A stretch of 64,000 nucleotides of DNA from NCBI GenBank assembly GCA_947652605.1, contig OX393579.1:43592970-43656969 (forward strand), written 5' to 3'. Within the stretch, counting starts at the first letter, position 1. Every line of letters starts with the position of its first letter. Made by a program: the position numbers and the translations under genes. Source of the DNA: Elmis aenea. Lineage: Eukaryota > Arthropoda > Insecta > Coleoptera > Elmidae. The notes beneath the pieces were generated by a model, which saw only the letters and a program-made list of their open reading frames with translations, searched no databases and was not told where the DNA came from. Shown here piece by piece: positions 42,766 to 54,119 of the stretch.

Positions 42766-43425
42766 AACGAAACGATTTAAAACCTTAGTGCATCCTTCGT
42801 TTTAACAAATTATTGCTCAATGACAAGAAGGTACATTGGTTGGGGGATCCCCGCTCTTTAGGTTCTATAGTTATGTTTGTTCTTTTACCCACTGGTGTCT
42901 CACAGACGCCACGCGAGTAATGGAGGTTTAAAGATAAATTAATTATTTTGTAGAAAATGTAAACATGTATAATGTGTTCCATTAACAAAAATGACTAATT
43001 CGTATTTAACGTTTAGCCAAATTGATCGGGCATAAGATACACCTTGTGTTTTTTTTTTCATCAATCACTATAACTATTATTAAATAAAGTTTCAAAGAAA
43101 TTCGTTCTGACATTGCTAAATTGTAAAATATTAGTATTCTGTTCCTATCAATATTGTAAAAATACTTAACTTAAAAACGATGGATTTTAGATTGATAAAA
43201 CCTTTTACATTTTTAAAAGAGAATTTAATGTTGCATCTAAAAAGTAAAGATACAGGATGTGCTATTCAAAAAAAAAGGTAACTTTGGTTCACTCCTTAAA
43301 AATGGACCACCCTAAATGTGCAAATTTTGTAGCTCAATTTAGTTCCTAAAACTTCTTTTTATAAAGTTATCGCAAGACGAGATATTGACTATTGACGCGT
43401 TACGTTACTTTTTCTACACACTGTA

Positions 43426-43889
43426 CTTATTATTTTCTGTATTATCTGACATAATTTTTGTCATTAAAGTTATTAAACCATTTTTTATTAATTTTTGTTT
43501 TTATCGTAAGCTGCTTTATTTACTCTTACAGTAGTTGTTGTTTTAAAACAAAAAAATCTTGAGTTAAAGTGAAATGTTTATCATATGACAGGACTTTCAA
43601 AATAATATAGTACTAAAAGCAACCTCTGTCCAAGTAGTTAGTACAAGATTTTTTTATTATTTTATTTATAAAAATAAACGACTTCGTTTGTATTTTAAAA
43701 CTAAATAAATCTTACAACAAACTGTTATTTAAGCATAATTCTTTTCTATCCTCCAGTCCTTAAACTTTGATTTTTTTTTCAAAAAAATCAACATCAAAAG
43801 TATTAAAATGTTCAAATAACTGCAAAAATAAGAAAATTTATAACCTGACATTAAGCCATTTGAAATAAAACTTGATTAGTTAGTTATCC
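43426..43889. other. Unassigned AT-rich stretch
   Basis: No gene or repeat was recognised. Confidence 0.3.
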
Positions 43890-44345
43890 GTTCCTGTTTT
43901 GCCGTTAGGCGTCGAGGTGTTCTGATTTGCATTTTTTCCATTTAACTCTGTTCTTGGCTAATTTGGCAGCTTCGTTCCATGTGGTGCTCTTCCTTGACAA
44001 TACTTGTCCCACTTCTTGGTTCCAGCTTCTACGTGGTCTCCCTCTGCTATGTTTTCTATCCCAGCCTGCGTCGCATATTTCTTTTACAGGATTCTCATCC
44101 TTCATTCTGATTAGGTGCCCAAACCAGTTAAGTTGTCTTTCTTCTATTTTTTGAATGATTGGTTCAACCTCGAGCCTCTTCCTAATTTCTTCGTTCTTGA
44201 TTTTATCCAATTCTCCTTAAAACCCTCATCTCTGCTGCTACGATTTCTGATTTTAACCTGTTTGTTAGGGTCCAAGATTCGTTTCCATATATTAGCGTAG
44301 GTATGAAAACAAAGTTATCCACTCTAACTTTTGTTAGAAAACTTG
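43890..44345 (-). pseudogene. LINE RT C-terminal tail
   Basis: The reverse frame 43905-44210 (101 codons) begins DKIKNEEIRKRLEVEPIIQK, continues IEERQLNWFGHLIRMKDENP, SRGRPRRSWNQEVGQVL and ends KNRVKWKKCKSEHLDA at its own stop. Further upstream (to 44345) the GxxSWTLTN segment with NKQVKIR is readable after frame change. This is the conserved post-RT region of an insect endonuclease/RT LINE. It is 5' truncated inside the RT thumb, and the tail frame itself is intact. Confidence 0.8.
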
Positions 44346-44743
44346 ATTAACGCAAGTAAAATATTCCATAAAATTATGATTTTTGTTATCTTGTATGTAG
44401 TTTTTACACCATTTATAATATTATATCTGGTTTGTTGAAATTATTTTAAAAACTTCTAATATAATCGTGTTGATAATGATATCCGAGATGTATAAGTTGT
44501 TAAATTAATCATCTAGGTGCTAAATATTATACTCTAAATGAATATGCATAATGAACATCACAAGAACATGCTAATAAATATTGCAATTATATCGTTACAT
44601 ACATATATGGCCATTAACAAACGTGACTACATGATTTATACTGACAGTTGTAGTAGATAATATGGTAAATTTACATATAACTATGTACTGGAGCTCATCA
44701 TCAAATATACTACATGGTGGTTAATATTATTTTATGTACGTTA
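44346..44743. other. Unassigned AT-rich stretch
   Basis: No gene or repeat was recognised. Confidence 0.3.
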
Positions 44744-44751
44744 CACTAGAC

Positions 44752-45608
44752 CAGGGGTGGCCAACCCAAATGATCTTGCGAGCCACTTTGAAAATGCATT
44801 ATAACTCCGCGGGCCACATATAAAATTATATATCCCCATATTAGATTTAGATACACTATAGACATTTTTTTGGAGTGAAAAATTAAAACATAATGAGTTA
44901 TTATTATTGTGTTTACTATTATTCTTACATGTAAACATAGATAATTTAATAATAATGATACTAAACATACATTGTAAAGAAATAATAACACTAAAAAATA
45001 TATAAATATAAATGAAATAAAAAAAATTAAATCATTAAAAAATATTTATTTTACTAGTGCGACATTTGTTTCTCTACTCTTTCACTTAGCTTTTGCAAAT
45101 CCATCTCAATTTGGGTATTTGCACATCGTAATTGGTGTTGCAGGTTAGCGTCCGTTATGTTTGAGCGTGTTTTGTGTTTGGTCAATTTCATTTTCGAAAA
45201 AAACGATTCGCAGATGTAAGTTGAACCAAAAGCGCTAACAACTTTTTGTGGCAGATTTCTCAAATTGGAAAATTTCTCTTTTGTGACGTGTTATAAAAAT
45301 CTATTTTTGATTCTGATGTTTCAAAAATGTGTTTTAATTCAATATTGCACTGTAAGTCAACCAGTTCCATTTGGAGATATTCTGGGGCCGACTCGATTTT
45401 AACATGAAAGGCAGATGAAATATATTTCAAATTTTGTTGTATGTGTCTAACTCTAAATTACTGAATCGGCTTTGAAAAGCAGCTGTAAGTTTTTTTATTT
45501 TTCTACTTTAGCCATTATAAAATAAATATATTTTGATAGCGTGAAAAGTGTGATGAATCTCGCGGGCCGGAAAAATGTTCAAGGCGGGCCGCGGGTTGGC
45601 CACCCCTG
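44752..45608 (-). mobile_element. hAT element, 857 bp
   Basis: The ends CAGGGGTGGCCAACCC and GGGTTGGCCACCCCTG are perfect inverted repeats. The 8 bases CACTAGAC flank them on both sides (44744-44751 and 45609-45616). Inside, words such as GCGGGCCACAT and CGCGGGCCGG form short subterminal repeats. The reverse strand retains the C-terminal part of the transposase (45054-45480), so it is an internal-deletion derivative. Confidence 0.95.
45054..45480 (-). pseudogene. hAT transposase C-terminal part
   Basis: Upstream in reverse, with frame changes: PEYLQMELVDLQCNIELKHI and SESKIDFYNTSQKRNF. Then the open frame 45054-45263 reads NLPQKVVSAFGSTYICESFF and SKMKLTKHKTRSNITDANLQ. This is the classic hAT dimerisation region with FGSTYxCE. 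The start with zinc finger and catalytic acids is lost, so it is inactive. The group resembles hAT proteins that gave rise to the SCAND3/GTF2IRD2-type domesticated genes; that relation is from memory of the motif only. Confidence 0.85.
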
Positions 45609-45616
45609 CACTAGAC

Positions 45617-46595
45617 TATTTATTAATGGTATCGGTACACAAAACTTCCACTGATTCTTATTTATCTTCTGATTTTTTGCCTATTAATTTTTGTACCTTT
45701 GAACACAGATATTTCAAATGATATTTTCTTGTGTTTAAATTTAAAAAAAAAACTTTAATACATCCCACTTTGTATGAAAAATATATAAATTATTTTTATT
45801 TTCGCATAAAAATTTTCATTAAATTTCTCAGAAATATTCCTAAGCCATTAAAAAAACTTCTGCACGTATAAATATCTTCACAGCATGCTTTGCAATAGAA
45901 CATGTTTTAACTTTGAGCTCGAACTCACTTATAACATTACTAAAGTAAATTATAAACATTAAACGTAATATTATCAGAAACTTTACTGGAGTAGTTGGTG
46001 TCTATCTTTAATAACCGGACGAAGATGATATAGGACGTGCTTCAATTCACGTAAACTTTTAGTTGCCTCTAAATTAAACCTTAAATTATACCTTATATTT
46101 CGCGAAATCATTTTCCACCTCAAAAACATGTTTTTATTTTTGCGTTATTACTTTACGGCTAGACTATATTTTTATAAACATTAAAAAACAGATTGCGTTG
46201 TTTTTGTATCTATTTTGTTACAAATTTAGCTTTCTTAGCTAAGTATTGCATTTTATTCACATATTACTACTACGCAGAAACAATCTCTGTAAATTTGGGT
46301 AGCTTTGCTCGTCAAGGTTGCATTATTCTACCACTCAAAAAAACGTGGTTACCTGATTTGACTACACAAGAAGAAATAACACGTGATAAAAGTAAACAAC
46401 AAAAAATTACACAAGGAAAAAATTATTTAAAATCCATGTAAATAAAATTTCATTGTAAAGTATGGGTCAAACATTCCTAATTTGTGTATACAACATTGCT
46501 TTTTTAAATAATCTTCATTATTTTACAAGAACATTGATAAAATTACATAAAAGTATTTTTCTACTACCACCAATGTAAATGACACTTACCGTACA
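45617..46595. other. Unassigned AT-rich stretch
   Basis: A forward 82-codon frame at 46193-46441 has no motif and AT-rich codons; probably chance. Nothing else is visible. Confidence 0.3.
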
Positions 46596-46763
46596 GCCTG
46601 CATGCATAATCGTCCTAACGCACGGTAAGCAAAACGCACACTTGTCTAGAAAGATCGAAGTAGCCTTACGTCAAACACTGCCTGCATGCATATTAAGTGA
46701 ATTATAACGCACGGTAAGCAAAACACACTTGTCTAGATGTGTCAAAGTAGGCTTACGTCAAAA
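46596..46763 (+). repeat. Two-copy tandem repeat, 84-bp unit
   Basis: GCCTGCATGCATA starts at 46596 and again at 46680. Each copy continues with TAACGCACGGTAAGCAAAAC, ACACTTGTCTAGA and TCAAAGTAG..TTACGTCAAA, with about 85% identity. The unit is GC-richer than its flanks and contains the palindrome TGCATGCA. Function unknown. Confidence 0.8.
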
Positions 46764-46984
46764 CTGACAGGACAACATAATTACTGGGTGTATATTAGCC
46801 AAAAAGCCGTTAAAATCGTATCTATTATGTGTTCGTAGAAAAAGAAAGCTACACAACACGAGTTGTAAGGCAATTACGCACTTGTGGATATACGCACTCG
46901 CAGCTACTATTTAACTATTTTTAAAAGGATTGTTTAATTTGTAATATTTCATCAATTAAATAAAGAAAATTTTAGAAACAAATG

Positions 46985-47700
46985 AACCCTCTCGGTCAAC
47001 TATTGCTTTAACATATTATGGACGAGGTAATTGAAGAGGTTGCAGCCCAAGAAGGCTAAAAAATGGAGAGATAAAAATAATATGTTATTAAGACAATACA
47101 GTACTCATTACAGAAATCTACAGGGGCTGCTGATAGAAACAATGCAAACTTGTAAAAATACGAATTAAGAAGACACGACAAGAAGGCATGACGAATAGAG
47201 CCCATAGGGTGCAAATTACAAGTAAAATTTCATGCAATAAAAGAAGTCTAAGTTAAGGAGCATTGAATAGCATCATATGGTGTACTAAATAAATTCATAC
47301 CGACCGAGCTTGGTGGCTAATTGTGTTAACAACCAAACTTGCAATCGGGAGGTCGTGGGTTCGATTCTCAGGGCCGACTGTCATTGCAGAGGTTTTAGGT
47401 GGTTTCCTCTACGCTTAAGGCAAATGCTGTGGGAGTACTTCCACCTATCCTTGCCCATCCTCGATTATCTACTGCCTTACCCATTATTCTTGTACCTCTA
47501 ACGACTGAAGAGAGGGTCAACCCCCCTATAGCAAACTGCCGCGCGAGCGAAACACACATGTGAATCAAACACATTCATACCGAGGTGAAAAAAGTAAGGT
47601 ATATAAAAATGTGCAGGTTCTTAAACCAATGTGGCAGAAGTTCGAGGAGAGATAGAAGAGACAAGACAAATGAAATAGAAATAAAGATGGGAATCAGTGC
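46985..47700 (+). pseudogene. Decayed RT-like fragment hosting the SINE
   Basis: Weak RT-like phrases can be read forward (LQGLLIETMQTCKN before the SINE, NEIEIKMGISARYNL after it), matching the order of the segment following the catalytic block of LINE reverse transcriptases. Many stops. The assignment is tentative; the SINE insertion 47304-47572 interrupts the sequence. Confidence 0.25.
47304..47572 (+). mobile_element. tRNA-derived SINE
   Basis: The first 75 bases imitate a tRNA gene: GAGCTTGGTGGCTAATTG serves as an A-box region and GGTTCGATTCT (47358-47368) as a B box. A unique body and an AACACACATGTGAATCAAAC end follow. The same 11 bases ATTCATACCGA lie directly before (47293-47303) and after (47573-47583), a target duplication for LINE-type integration. 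The tRNA-like part lacks paired acceptor arms, so it is not a functional tRNA. A forward frame through it (47310-47501) is chance. Confidence 0.88.
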
Positions 47701-47720
47701 CAGGTACAATTTGTAAATGA

Positions 47721-47918
47721 GTGAATAACAACAAGAAGACAGAAGCGAAACAATCACACTTCAGTAATGTAGGAAACTCGCTTGATACAATGATACATCA
47801 AGTCAGAGATGGAAAGAAGATGCCAACAACGATCTACGAAGACATGTTGGGAATACTGGAAATTGGAGTGGATGGACTTAAAGCCTATCTAGCAGTTGTA
47901 AGAAGAAAATGTGTTTAA
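47721..47918 (+). CDS. Unrecognised 65-codon open frame
   Basis: The frame encodes NNNKKTEAKQSHFSNVGNSL, then VRDGKKMPTTIYEDMLGILE and a basic end. Composition is protein-like (mixed charged and helical residues) rather than the Phe/Lys/Ile-rich pattern of chance frames here. It follows the RT-like fragment and could be a retroelement remnant. No family recognised. Confidence 0.2.
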   Translation: MNNNKKTEAKQSHFSNVGNSLDTMIHQVRDGKKMPTTIYEDMLGILEIGVDGLKAYLAVVRRKCV

Positions 47919-49149
47919 ACATGAGAGGTTGTTAAAAATCTATTTTTAAAACCTTTTTAAATTATGGTTTACCTTAACGTGTAAATTGAAAACGATTAGA
48001 AATGGAAAAGTAAAACATGATAATAGCCATCAATACAGAAACATTTTTGCAATCTAGTTGGACACCTTTCCGAACCGCTGGGCCCGCTTATGCATAGTAA
48101 TGTCCCAATAATTAGTACCGCAATTCTTTGTCTATTTATTCTAAAAAAAAAATACGCAAATGTACCACAAAATTTATTTCGGCTCCTCATGAAAATAACT
48201 GAAACCTTTGTGTTACACTAGATCGGTGCATTTGAATATAACAGAAGGAAAGATATCCAAGAACCATAACAATTTACAAATATTTTTTTATGATGTGCAA
48301 AAACATTTTTTTTTTTTTTACAGTTTAAAATAACGAAAACAACGAGCACTGTTAATCAAAATACAAAAACACATGCCTTACGCAACATTCCCATAATCAA
48401 TAATCACAACAGCGGCATGAAAGCTTATTTCATTTGCATTTTAAATTTCAATTTGGTTCGCTTGTTCATGTTGTTACGTAGTAGTCATGTGCAATTATAC
48501 GTCAGGCAAAAAATTTTACTTCGTTACTCACCGCAAATTCGATTTGGTACTATCACATAATTATCTTTAATAAAATTTAGATACTTTTACAATTAAATTA
48601 TAAATTATATGGTTGCAGTTGGAAAATCGTATGGTGAATACAATAATTATAAGCTTTAAAAGATTAAAATAATATACACAGTCTATGTTTCAACGTGAAT
48701 GGGGGAATTTGTAAACCGTTAGAGGTAAAAATATGGGTAAATTAACAAAGAATTGCGTTTTATATGTATCCTAAAACTTTAAACTGAACATCTTTATATT
48801 GTATCCATTTCCTGAAATATCCTGAAAACAATGGGACACCTACTTTTCTCGTTTTCTTTATACATAATTTTTAAAGTTTAATAAAAGCCCTATTTGAAAT
48901 ATGAAACCAAATATCATGACCTAAGAGCTAAGAAAGTTTTTTTGTGAACTATAGATAATCCACATTTTATTACTAGTTATATGTTAGCTGGGATTATGTC
49001 TTATTTCAATCAATCGTTATTAAGCTTATTCGGAACATAAAAAAGACCGCGCATTACTTTTTAGTTAATGAAATTCATTATGTAGGATATAGAATTATTT
49101 ATCCCATTTTGGCATAAACGGTTTTTTGTATTTTTATCTAGGAAATCTT
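47919..49149. other. Unassigned AT-rich stretch
   Basis: No gene or repeat was recognised over about 1.2 kb. Confidence 0.3.
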
Positions 49150-49305
49150 CTTCTTCTTCTCAAGCTCCTTTTTCCTTCAAGCGTCGGAGGGGGGTTTCGT
49201 GTCTTGTATCCATATTTTCCATGTCGTTTTGTCTCTTGCTAGTGTTCTCACTTGCTCTACTCTCTTTATTTTTTCTAACCCTATTATCCTTAAGAAGGAA
49301 CAAAA
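49150..49305 (-). pseudogene. LINE 3' end, reverse
   Basis: In reverse one reads KRVEQVRTLARDKTTWKIWI and QDTKPPSDA with a stop, the extreme C-terminus of a LINE polyprotein of the same type as its neighbours. It is joined near 49305 to a forward LINE fragment, giving a head-to-head junction. Confidence 0.5.
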
Positions 49306-49733
49306 GAGGAAGAGAATGATTTGAGGATATTCGAAAGGAAAATCAGGAGGGAAATACTTGGACTAGTTCGGGTAACGGATACGGAATGCAGAGTTAGAAC
49401 AAATGAAGAAATTAAGCAAGAACTGAAGGAAGGAGACAATAACAAAAATAAGACAGCACAGGGCGAGATGGTTGGGACATGTCTTTAGAGCAGACGAGAA
49501 CACCCAAATCAATTCAGTGTTAAAATGGGATGCAGGAAGTGATAGACGATCTAAGCAGTAAGCAGGGCAGGGGTTAGAAATTGGAAAGAAAAAGCAAAAG
49601 ATAGGACAGAATGGAGAAAAGTTGTTCTTAGTATATCATAATAGATTGGGGCTGATCCTCCCAAAATAAAGAATCTAAAAGCTTTAAAACTCAGCCTCAC
49701 TGGGGTATAGCCACCAGATAATAATAATTTTCC
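49306..49733 (+). pseudogene. LINE RT tail, forward, with (ATA)n end
   Basis: Forward phrases LRIFERKIRREILGLVRVTD and RTNEEIKQELKEG are followed by RWLGHVF-like, WDAGSDRRSK and GVRNWKEKAKDRTEWRKVV segments, then a 3' untranslated region and AATAATAATAAT at 49720-49733. Frame changes are needed and the RT proper is absent. A 5'-truncated copy of the common LINE family. Confidence 0.7.
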
Positions 49734-49734
49734 T

Positions 49735-51060
49735 TATTTGGTCTACTCATTTTTTTCATGGTCATTCTCTTTGTTTTTGACTGGTTTTCCAATTTCCATT
49801 ATTTACCTTATGATTCTGTCTGGTTTCATTCTTACTATATGACCATACCAATTTAGTTGTTTCTTTTTTATTTTTTCTATTACTAGGTTCTTGATCTGTT
49901 ATTTCTCTAATGTTTTCGTTTCTTATCCTGTGTCATTTAGTTTTTCCCGCAATTTTTCTGACAAGGGAGGGTCACGATATGCTGTCGCTAGAAACTGATC
50001 AAGGCTGTTTTTATTGCATCAAGAACATCCAAACTAAATGTTTTGCAGAAATTTCCTTCAGAAAAATAGGGGAAACACTGAAAAGTTAAATAATAAAAGT
50101 AATTTTTGCGCTCACGTTGGCCGTTTTTACATTGGCCTCGCTTTTCGCGTTTTTCTCCGGAACCGTTTTTTCCAAAAACGTTGCACCATTTTACTCGCAA
50201 AGGATGCGCGAATTGATAAAAAGAAGAATTTAGATTATCTCTGACGGTTTCATGGCCAACGCGATTGCAAAAATTACTTTTATTATTCAAATTTTCAGTT
50301 TTTCCTCTATTTTTCCGAAGGAAATGGCCAGTGGCACGTATAACTTTGCAAAACATTTAGTTTTGATGTTCTTGATGCAATAAACACAGCCTTGATCAGA
50401 TTCTAGCGACAACATATCGTGACCTTCCCTGGCGAGGTGTTTCATTTGGATGGTGTTAATTTCAGCTTCTTTTTCTGTAGCGTCCAATTTTCGGATGGGT
50501 AGGTTATTGTTAGTAAAGTTACCATAATATGGATTTTCATTTTCATCTCTATGTCAATACTTTGTGTCCTAGTATTGATTTGTTTAAGGAGTAATATATT
50601 TTTGTTGATTTGTTCGCTCTATTGTTCATTCGGCATCTATTTTCCCATCCTCTGTTATTATACTTCCCAAGTATTCGTATGTTGTTATTTTTTTTTCAGT
50701 ATATATGATTTTTACATTTAATTTTGTTGTCGTTCTAATTGTCTTTTTGTTACTTATTTACGATAATAATTTTTGTTTTATTTATGCTCACTTCATTTTC
50801 ATGTCCTCGATTTCTTCGGTCCATGCGTTCACTAAGATCTGCATTTTATTGTTAGTATTTGCTATTAGTATCTACCACTTCATCTGCTTATAATAGGCTA
50901 CTCAATTTAATTAGTTCTAGATTTCTGTATCCAATTTCAGTGTTTAGTAGTTTATGTTTTTCTATCATTCAAGCAATCTTGTCCATAAAAATAATAAATA
51001 GTAATGGGCTCAGACTGTCTCCTTATTTTATTTCCTTATTCATTCTAAATTCGTCCGATC
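49735..51060 (-). pseudogene. LINE RT pseudogene split by a palindromic MITE
   Basis: Two reverse-strand pieces belong together. At 50455-51060: GDSLSPLLFIIFMDKIA (RT block after the first Asp), LSSLL-ADEVVDT standing for the YADD region, INKTKIIIVNK, NIRILGKYN and RMNNRANKIYYSLNKSI. At 49735-49961: QIKNLVIEKIKKKQLNWYGH and IVRMKPDRIIR with the tail. Between them lies the 471-bp palindrome 49962-50432. Many stops; the catalytic YADD has decayed. Confidence 0.72.
49962..50432. mobile_element. Palindromic element inserted in LINE
   Basis: The left arm from CAAGGGAGGGTCACGATATG and the right arm, complemented, CCAGGGAAGGTCACGATATG are inverted copies over roughly 150-200 bases. They share GATCAAGGCTGT, CATCAAGAACATC and AATAATAAAAGTAATTTTTG. 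The reverse frame 50287-50487 encodes EGHDMLSLESDQGCVYCIKN, then KTKCFAKLYVPLA; a similar phrase is encoded at 36.8 kb. No TIR or target duplication of a known superfamily was identified. The source of the protein-like stretch is unknown. Confidence 0.65.
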
Positions 51061-52079
51061 TAGGAATAAGATTCTTAAAAACATTAAAACATGTAATTTA
51101 ACGCTTTTAGTCTCATAAAATACAAAGTTTTATATTATGTAAACGTTACAATTGATAAAAGATAGTCACCCCTGGGCATTTTTATGTTAACATTGTATGC
51201 ACCACGAGGTTGGATATTCACGATACGAATAAATTACGATATCAACAATATCTTAATTGTACATAACAAAGTAACGTAAGGAAAAACCTTAAATTACTCA
51301 TTAGCATGCCATCATTTTAAAATTACAATGTTGCATTTAAACTTTAAGTGACGTTTAGGCAATTAAGTGATTAAGCAAGGACTGTTGACCCTTGTCTCGC
51401 TATATTAATTGTTATTTTTCCAAAGAAAAATAAAGTAAAAAATAGAGGTCAGGAAAGCATATTTACTTTTATTTTTAAATTTATAACAAAATATTTATGT
51501 ATTATTTCTATGATTAAACATAAGAATATAAACAAAAACTATAACAAATGAGATGCTATAATTATGCAGACAATTTTCGTATGCGGATAGAAAAAAAACT
51601 GTAAATTCTATAGACTAATGAAGTGATTTTACTTACTTGTTGACGCCCTTACTTATTCATTGGCGTGTAGTAAGTCATTAGGGTTCCATAGTTGGGGTTA
51701 CCAACCCTTTTGAATTTGTTAGGAGTCTAAAGGAATCAAATAAAACAATACCAAAAAAAAACAAAAAAACGTTGATTTAGTCATTTTGCGGTTTCGAGTG
51801 ATACATGATATTTTTTACAGTTTTAATATTAACGTTAATATAAATATTTGCGAAAAAATTAAGAGAGAAAGTTACTTTGTAATGTGTTTTAAGCTTTGGA
51901 GGTTGTTAAAATATATAAAACTTAGAGCTAATTCCTTATCTGTTTTCAAATCTCATGCACTTTAAAGCATTTCTAAAATAAATTAAACTAGCCAAAAATG
52001 GCATCTTTTGTTTTTTAAAACATTATAACATTCATAATTGCGGAAACACAAAGAAATCTACAACATCTATAAACTCTGA
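51061..52079. other. Unassigned AT-rich stretch
   Basis: No gene was recognised. CATAGTTGGGGTTACCAACC near 51688 resembles a hAT terminus, but no partner was seen. Confidence 0.3.
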
Positions 52080-52800
52080 ACCAAAAATTGAAAAAAATCA
52101 AGATGAAGATAAATCCAAATAAAACTAAAACTATGAATGTTAGAATGAGAAAGGTAATAACATTACTTTTGATGGGCTAGGGTTGGAACAGGTAGATAGC
52201 TTTAAATATTTAGGACTAATCATAGAGAAAAATGGAGAATGGACAAGAAAATGAGCGAAAGAATAGGAAATCTGAGAAGAATATTTTACAGTTTAAGAAT
52301 TTAATTTTTTGGAAACAGAGAAGTCCCTAAACGAACAAAAGTGGAAGTGGTCAAAAAGATAATAACTCCAGCACTTTTATACGGAAGTAAAACGTGGACA
52401 CTCACAAAAAAATAGTAGCCGGGTGAATGCAGCAGAAATGAGATTTCTAACTAAAATCCAAGGAAAAGAAAAAAAGATCGAATTAAAAATTAAACATAGA
52501 AAACGTTTAAAGATGAAATTGGTTGAAACAAAAATACAAAAAAGACAGCTCGGATGATTGGGTCACAGTCTCACAGTTATAGAATGAAAAAAGAAAGGTA
52601 ACCCAGAAAAGCCTATGAAAAGCAAAGTCTCAAGAAAAAAAAACAGGTAAACCAAGAAAAACCTGACAAGACAAAGTTAAATAAGCAGCAACAGAGAGAA
52701 ACATCAAATAGAAAGAGATAAAAGAAGCTAGCACAAGACAAAAAAACATGAAAACAAGTCAGCACAACACAACTCAAAAGTCCTACACCTGACGGTAGAG
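52080..52800 (+). pseudogene. LINE RT thumb and tail fragment
   Basis: Forward phrases in changing frames: MKINPNKTKTMNVR, GLEQVDSFKYLGLIIEKNGE, RIGNLRRIFYSLRNLIFGNR, KRTKVEVVKKIITPALLYGS with TWTLTKK, VNAAEMRFLTKIQGKEKK, then KIQKRQLGWLGHSL and an Arg/Lys-rich tail. This order from the end of the palm to the C-terminus is that of an insect endonuclease/RT LINE. The 3' untranslated region contains CCTACACCTGACGGTAGAGG. A closely related copy in the opposite orientation is at 54120. Confidence 0.82.
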
Positions 52801-54119
52801 GGACACTACGAGCTGTAGTTGTAGGGTACCCTAGTAGATTGGTAGTATTGGTTTATCGATCAATCAATGAATAGCATAATTTTTCTACATTAAATATTTT
52901 ACCAGCTTAAATTTTGTTTTTGACTTGAATTAATACTCCAAAAGTACATTGACAAAACACTTGATAATCTGTTGCAGTCTTTTTTAAATATGAAAGTTGT
53001 CTAAAGTGGTTTTCATAAATTATATGCAACTTACGTGGTTTTATCCTTCTGGAATGTACTTATATACTCGATCGCCTTTTTTTATATTATTCATACTTTT
53101 TTGCCAATTTATTTACACAGTATTCTAGTTGTTATTCACCTTACTTTTAAACCTCTTTCTAAAGAAATCATGTGAGTGGAGCTTTGCGTAAAATCCGGTT
53201 GTCCATAAAATCCTATGTGCCTATGGCAGCTTCTATGTGATACTAAATACCCGGAAAATAACAAATTATATGTTCTGCAGCACAATACAATCCGTTTGTA
53301 CATTATATACTACATGCGAGTACATTACATATCATGTATTAAAACCTATATAATATAAACAAGTCACTCACAGTTTATTAGCAACAATAAAAAACTATTG
53401 GTGTTTTAGTTACAATACAGACACAAAGGCAGCAATTGTTGCATACATGTAACCTGGTCAAGTACCAACATAAAATGAAAGGGTTTAGTCCGTTAAATTT
53501 ATAGTCCTTAACTCAAGGATTTATTGTACTCCTTTTATAATATTATTTTATTTTCTCTTATTACCTATTCGATGCAATGTACTTTTGGTCAATATTTTTC
53601 TTCTTGTACACATAGTTAACTATTTATAACATTAAGTTATTTACACGAAAAAATATTTAATTACAATTCATGTTTACTACTTTAATTAAAATTGGTTTTG
53701 TTCGATAACTAATTAGGCAATTCGAAATTTTAAATCACTCCATTAAAAAGTCAATTAAGACTTCAGACTGAAGTTAATTACAAAAACTTTTTAAATTAAG
53801 AATTATGACACAAACACTTCAAGCGAATATTATTTTGTTGTTTACTCGTAAATAAAAAATGCAATACAAAACCATCAACCAATACGGTCTTTCAACATTT
53901 TGGAATATCTACCTGTTGTTATAATAAAAAATTTAAGACTCTATTTACACAAAAAATAATCTAATAAGTTTATTTACTTTTGCTTGTAATTTTTTCTGTA
54001 TAGTATACCGACCTGGGAAGATTAAAAGTTATTTAATAAAAGAAACTGATTTGTTAGATTATTTCATTTCACATTTAATAAAACAAACTTTTTTTATGGC
54101 ATTGAGTTAAATTTTTTTA
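52801..54119. other. Unassigned AT-rich spacer between two LINE copies
   Basis: No gene, RNA or repeat end was recognised between the inverted LINE copies. Confidence 0.3.

Larger units (their letters stand above)
39612..43423. mobile_element. Composite: CAGTGTGTA element with nested insertions
   Basis: The outer ends CAGTGTGTACAAAAAGTAAC and, complemented, CAGTGTGTAGAAAAAGTAAC are flanked by TA on both sides (39610-39611 and 43424-43425). They share GTAACGTAACG and TTGTCTTGTGATAAC-like words inward. Within lie the mariner-like element 39924-41987, a TAACGTTAT motif cluster (42155-42330) and an RTE-type tail (42525-42765). A related single end is at 12688. Whether the two outer ends belong to one original copy is likely from position but not proven. 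Confidence 0.55.

Noticed and set aside
44741..44991. Reverse frames overlapping the hAT left end
   Set aside because: They cross the terminal inverted repeat and target duplication, so they cannot be an original coding sequence of either the element or the host.
47304..47380. Functional tRNA gene
   Set aside because: A and B boxes are present, but acceptor and anticodon arms do not pair, and the block is the head of a longer element with its own target duplication.
51688..51730. hAT terminus CATAGTTGGGGTTACCAACC
   Set aside because: No inverted partner or 8-bp duplication was found; similarity to a hAT end alone is too weak for a feature.
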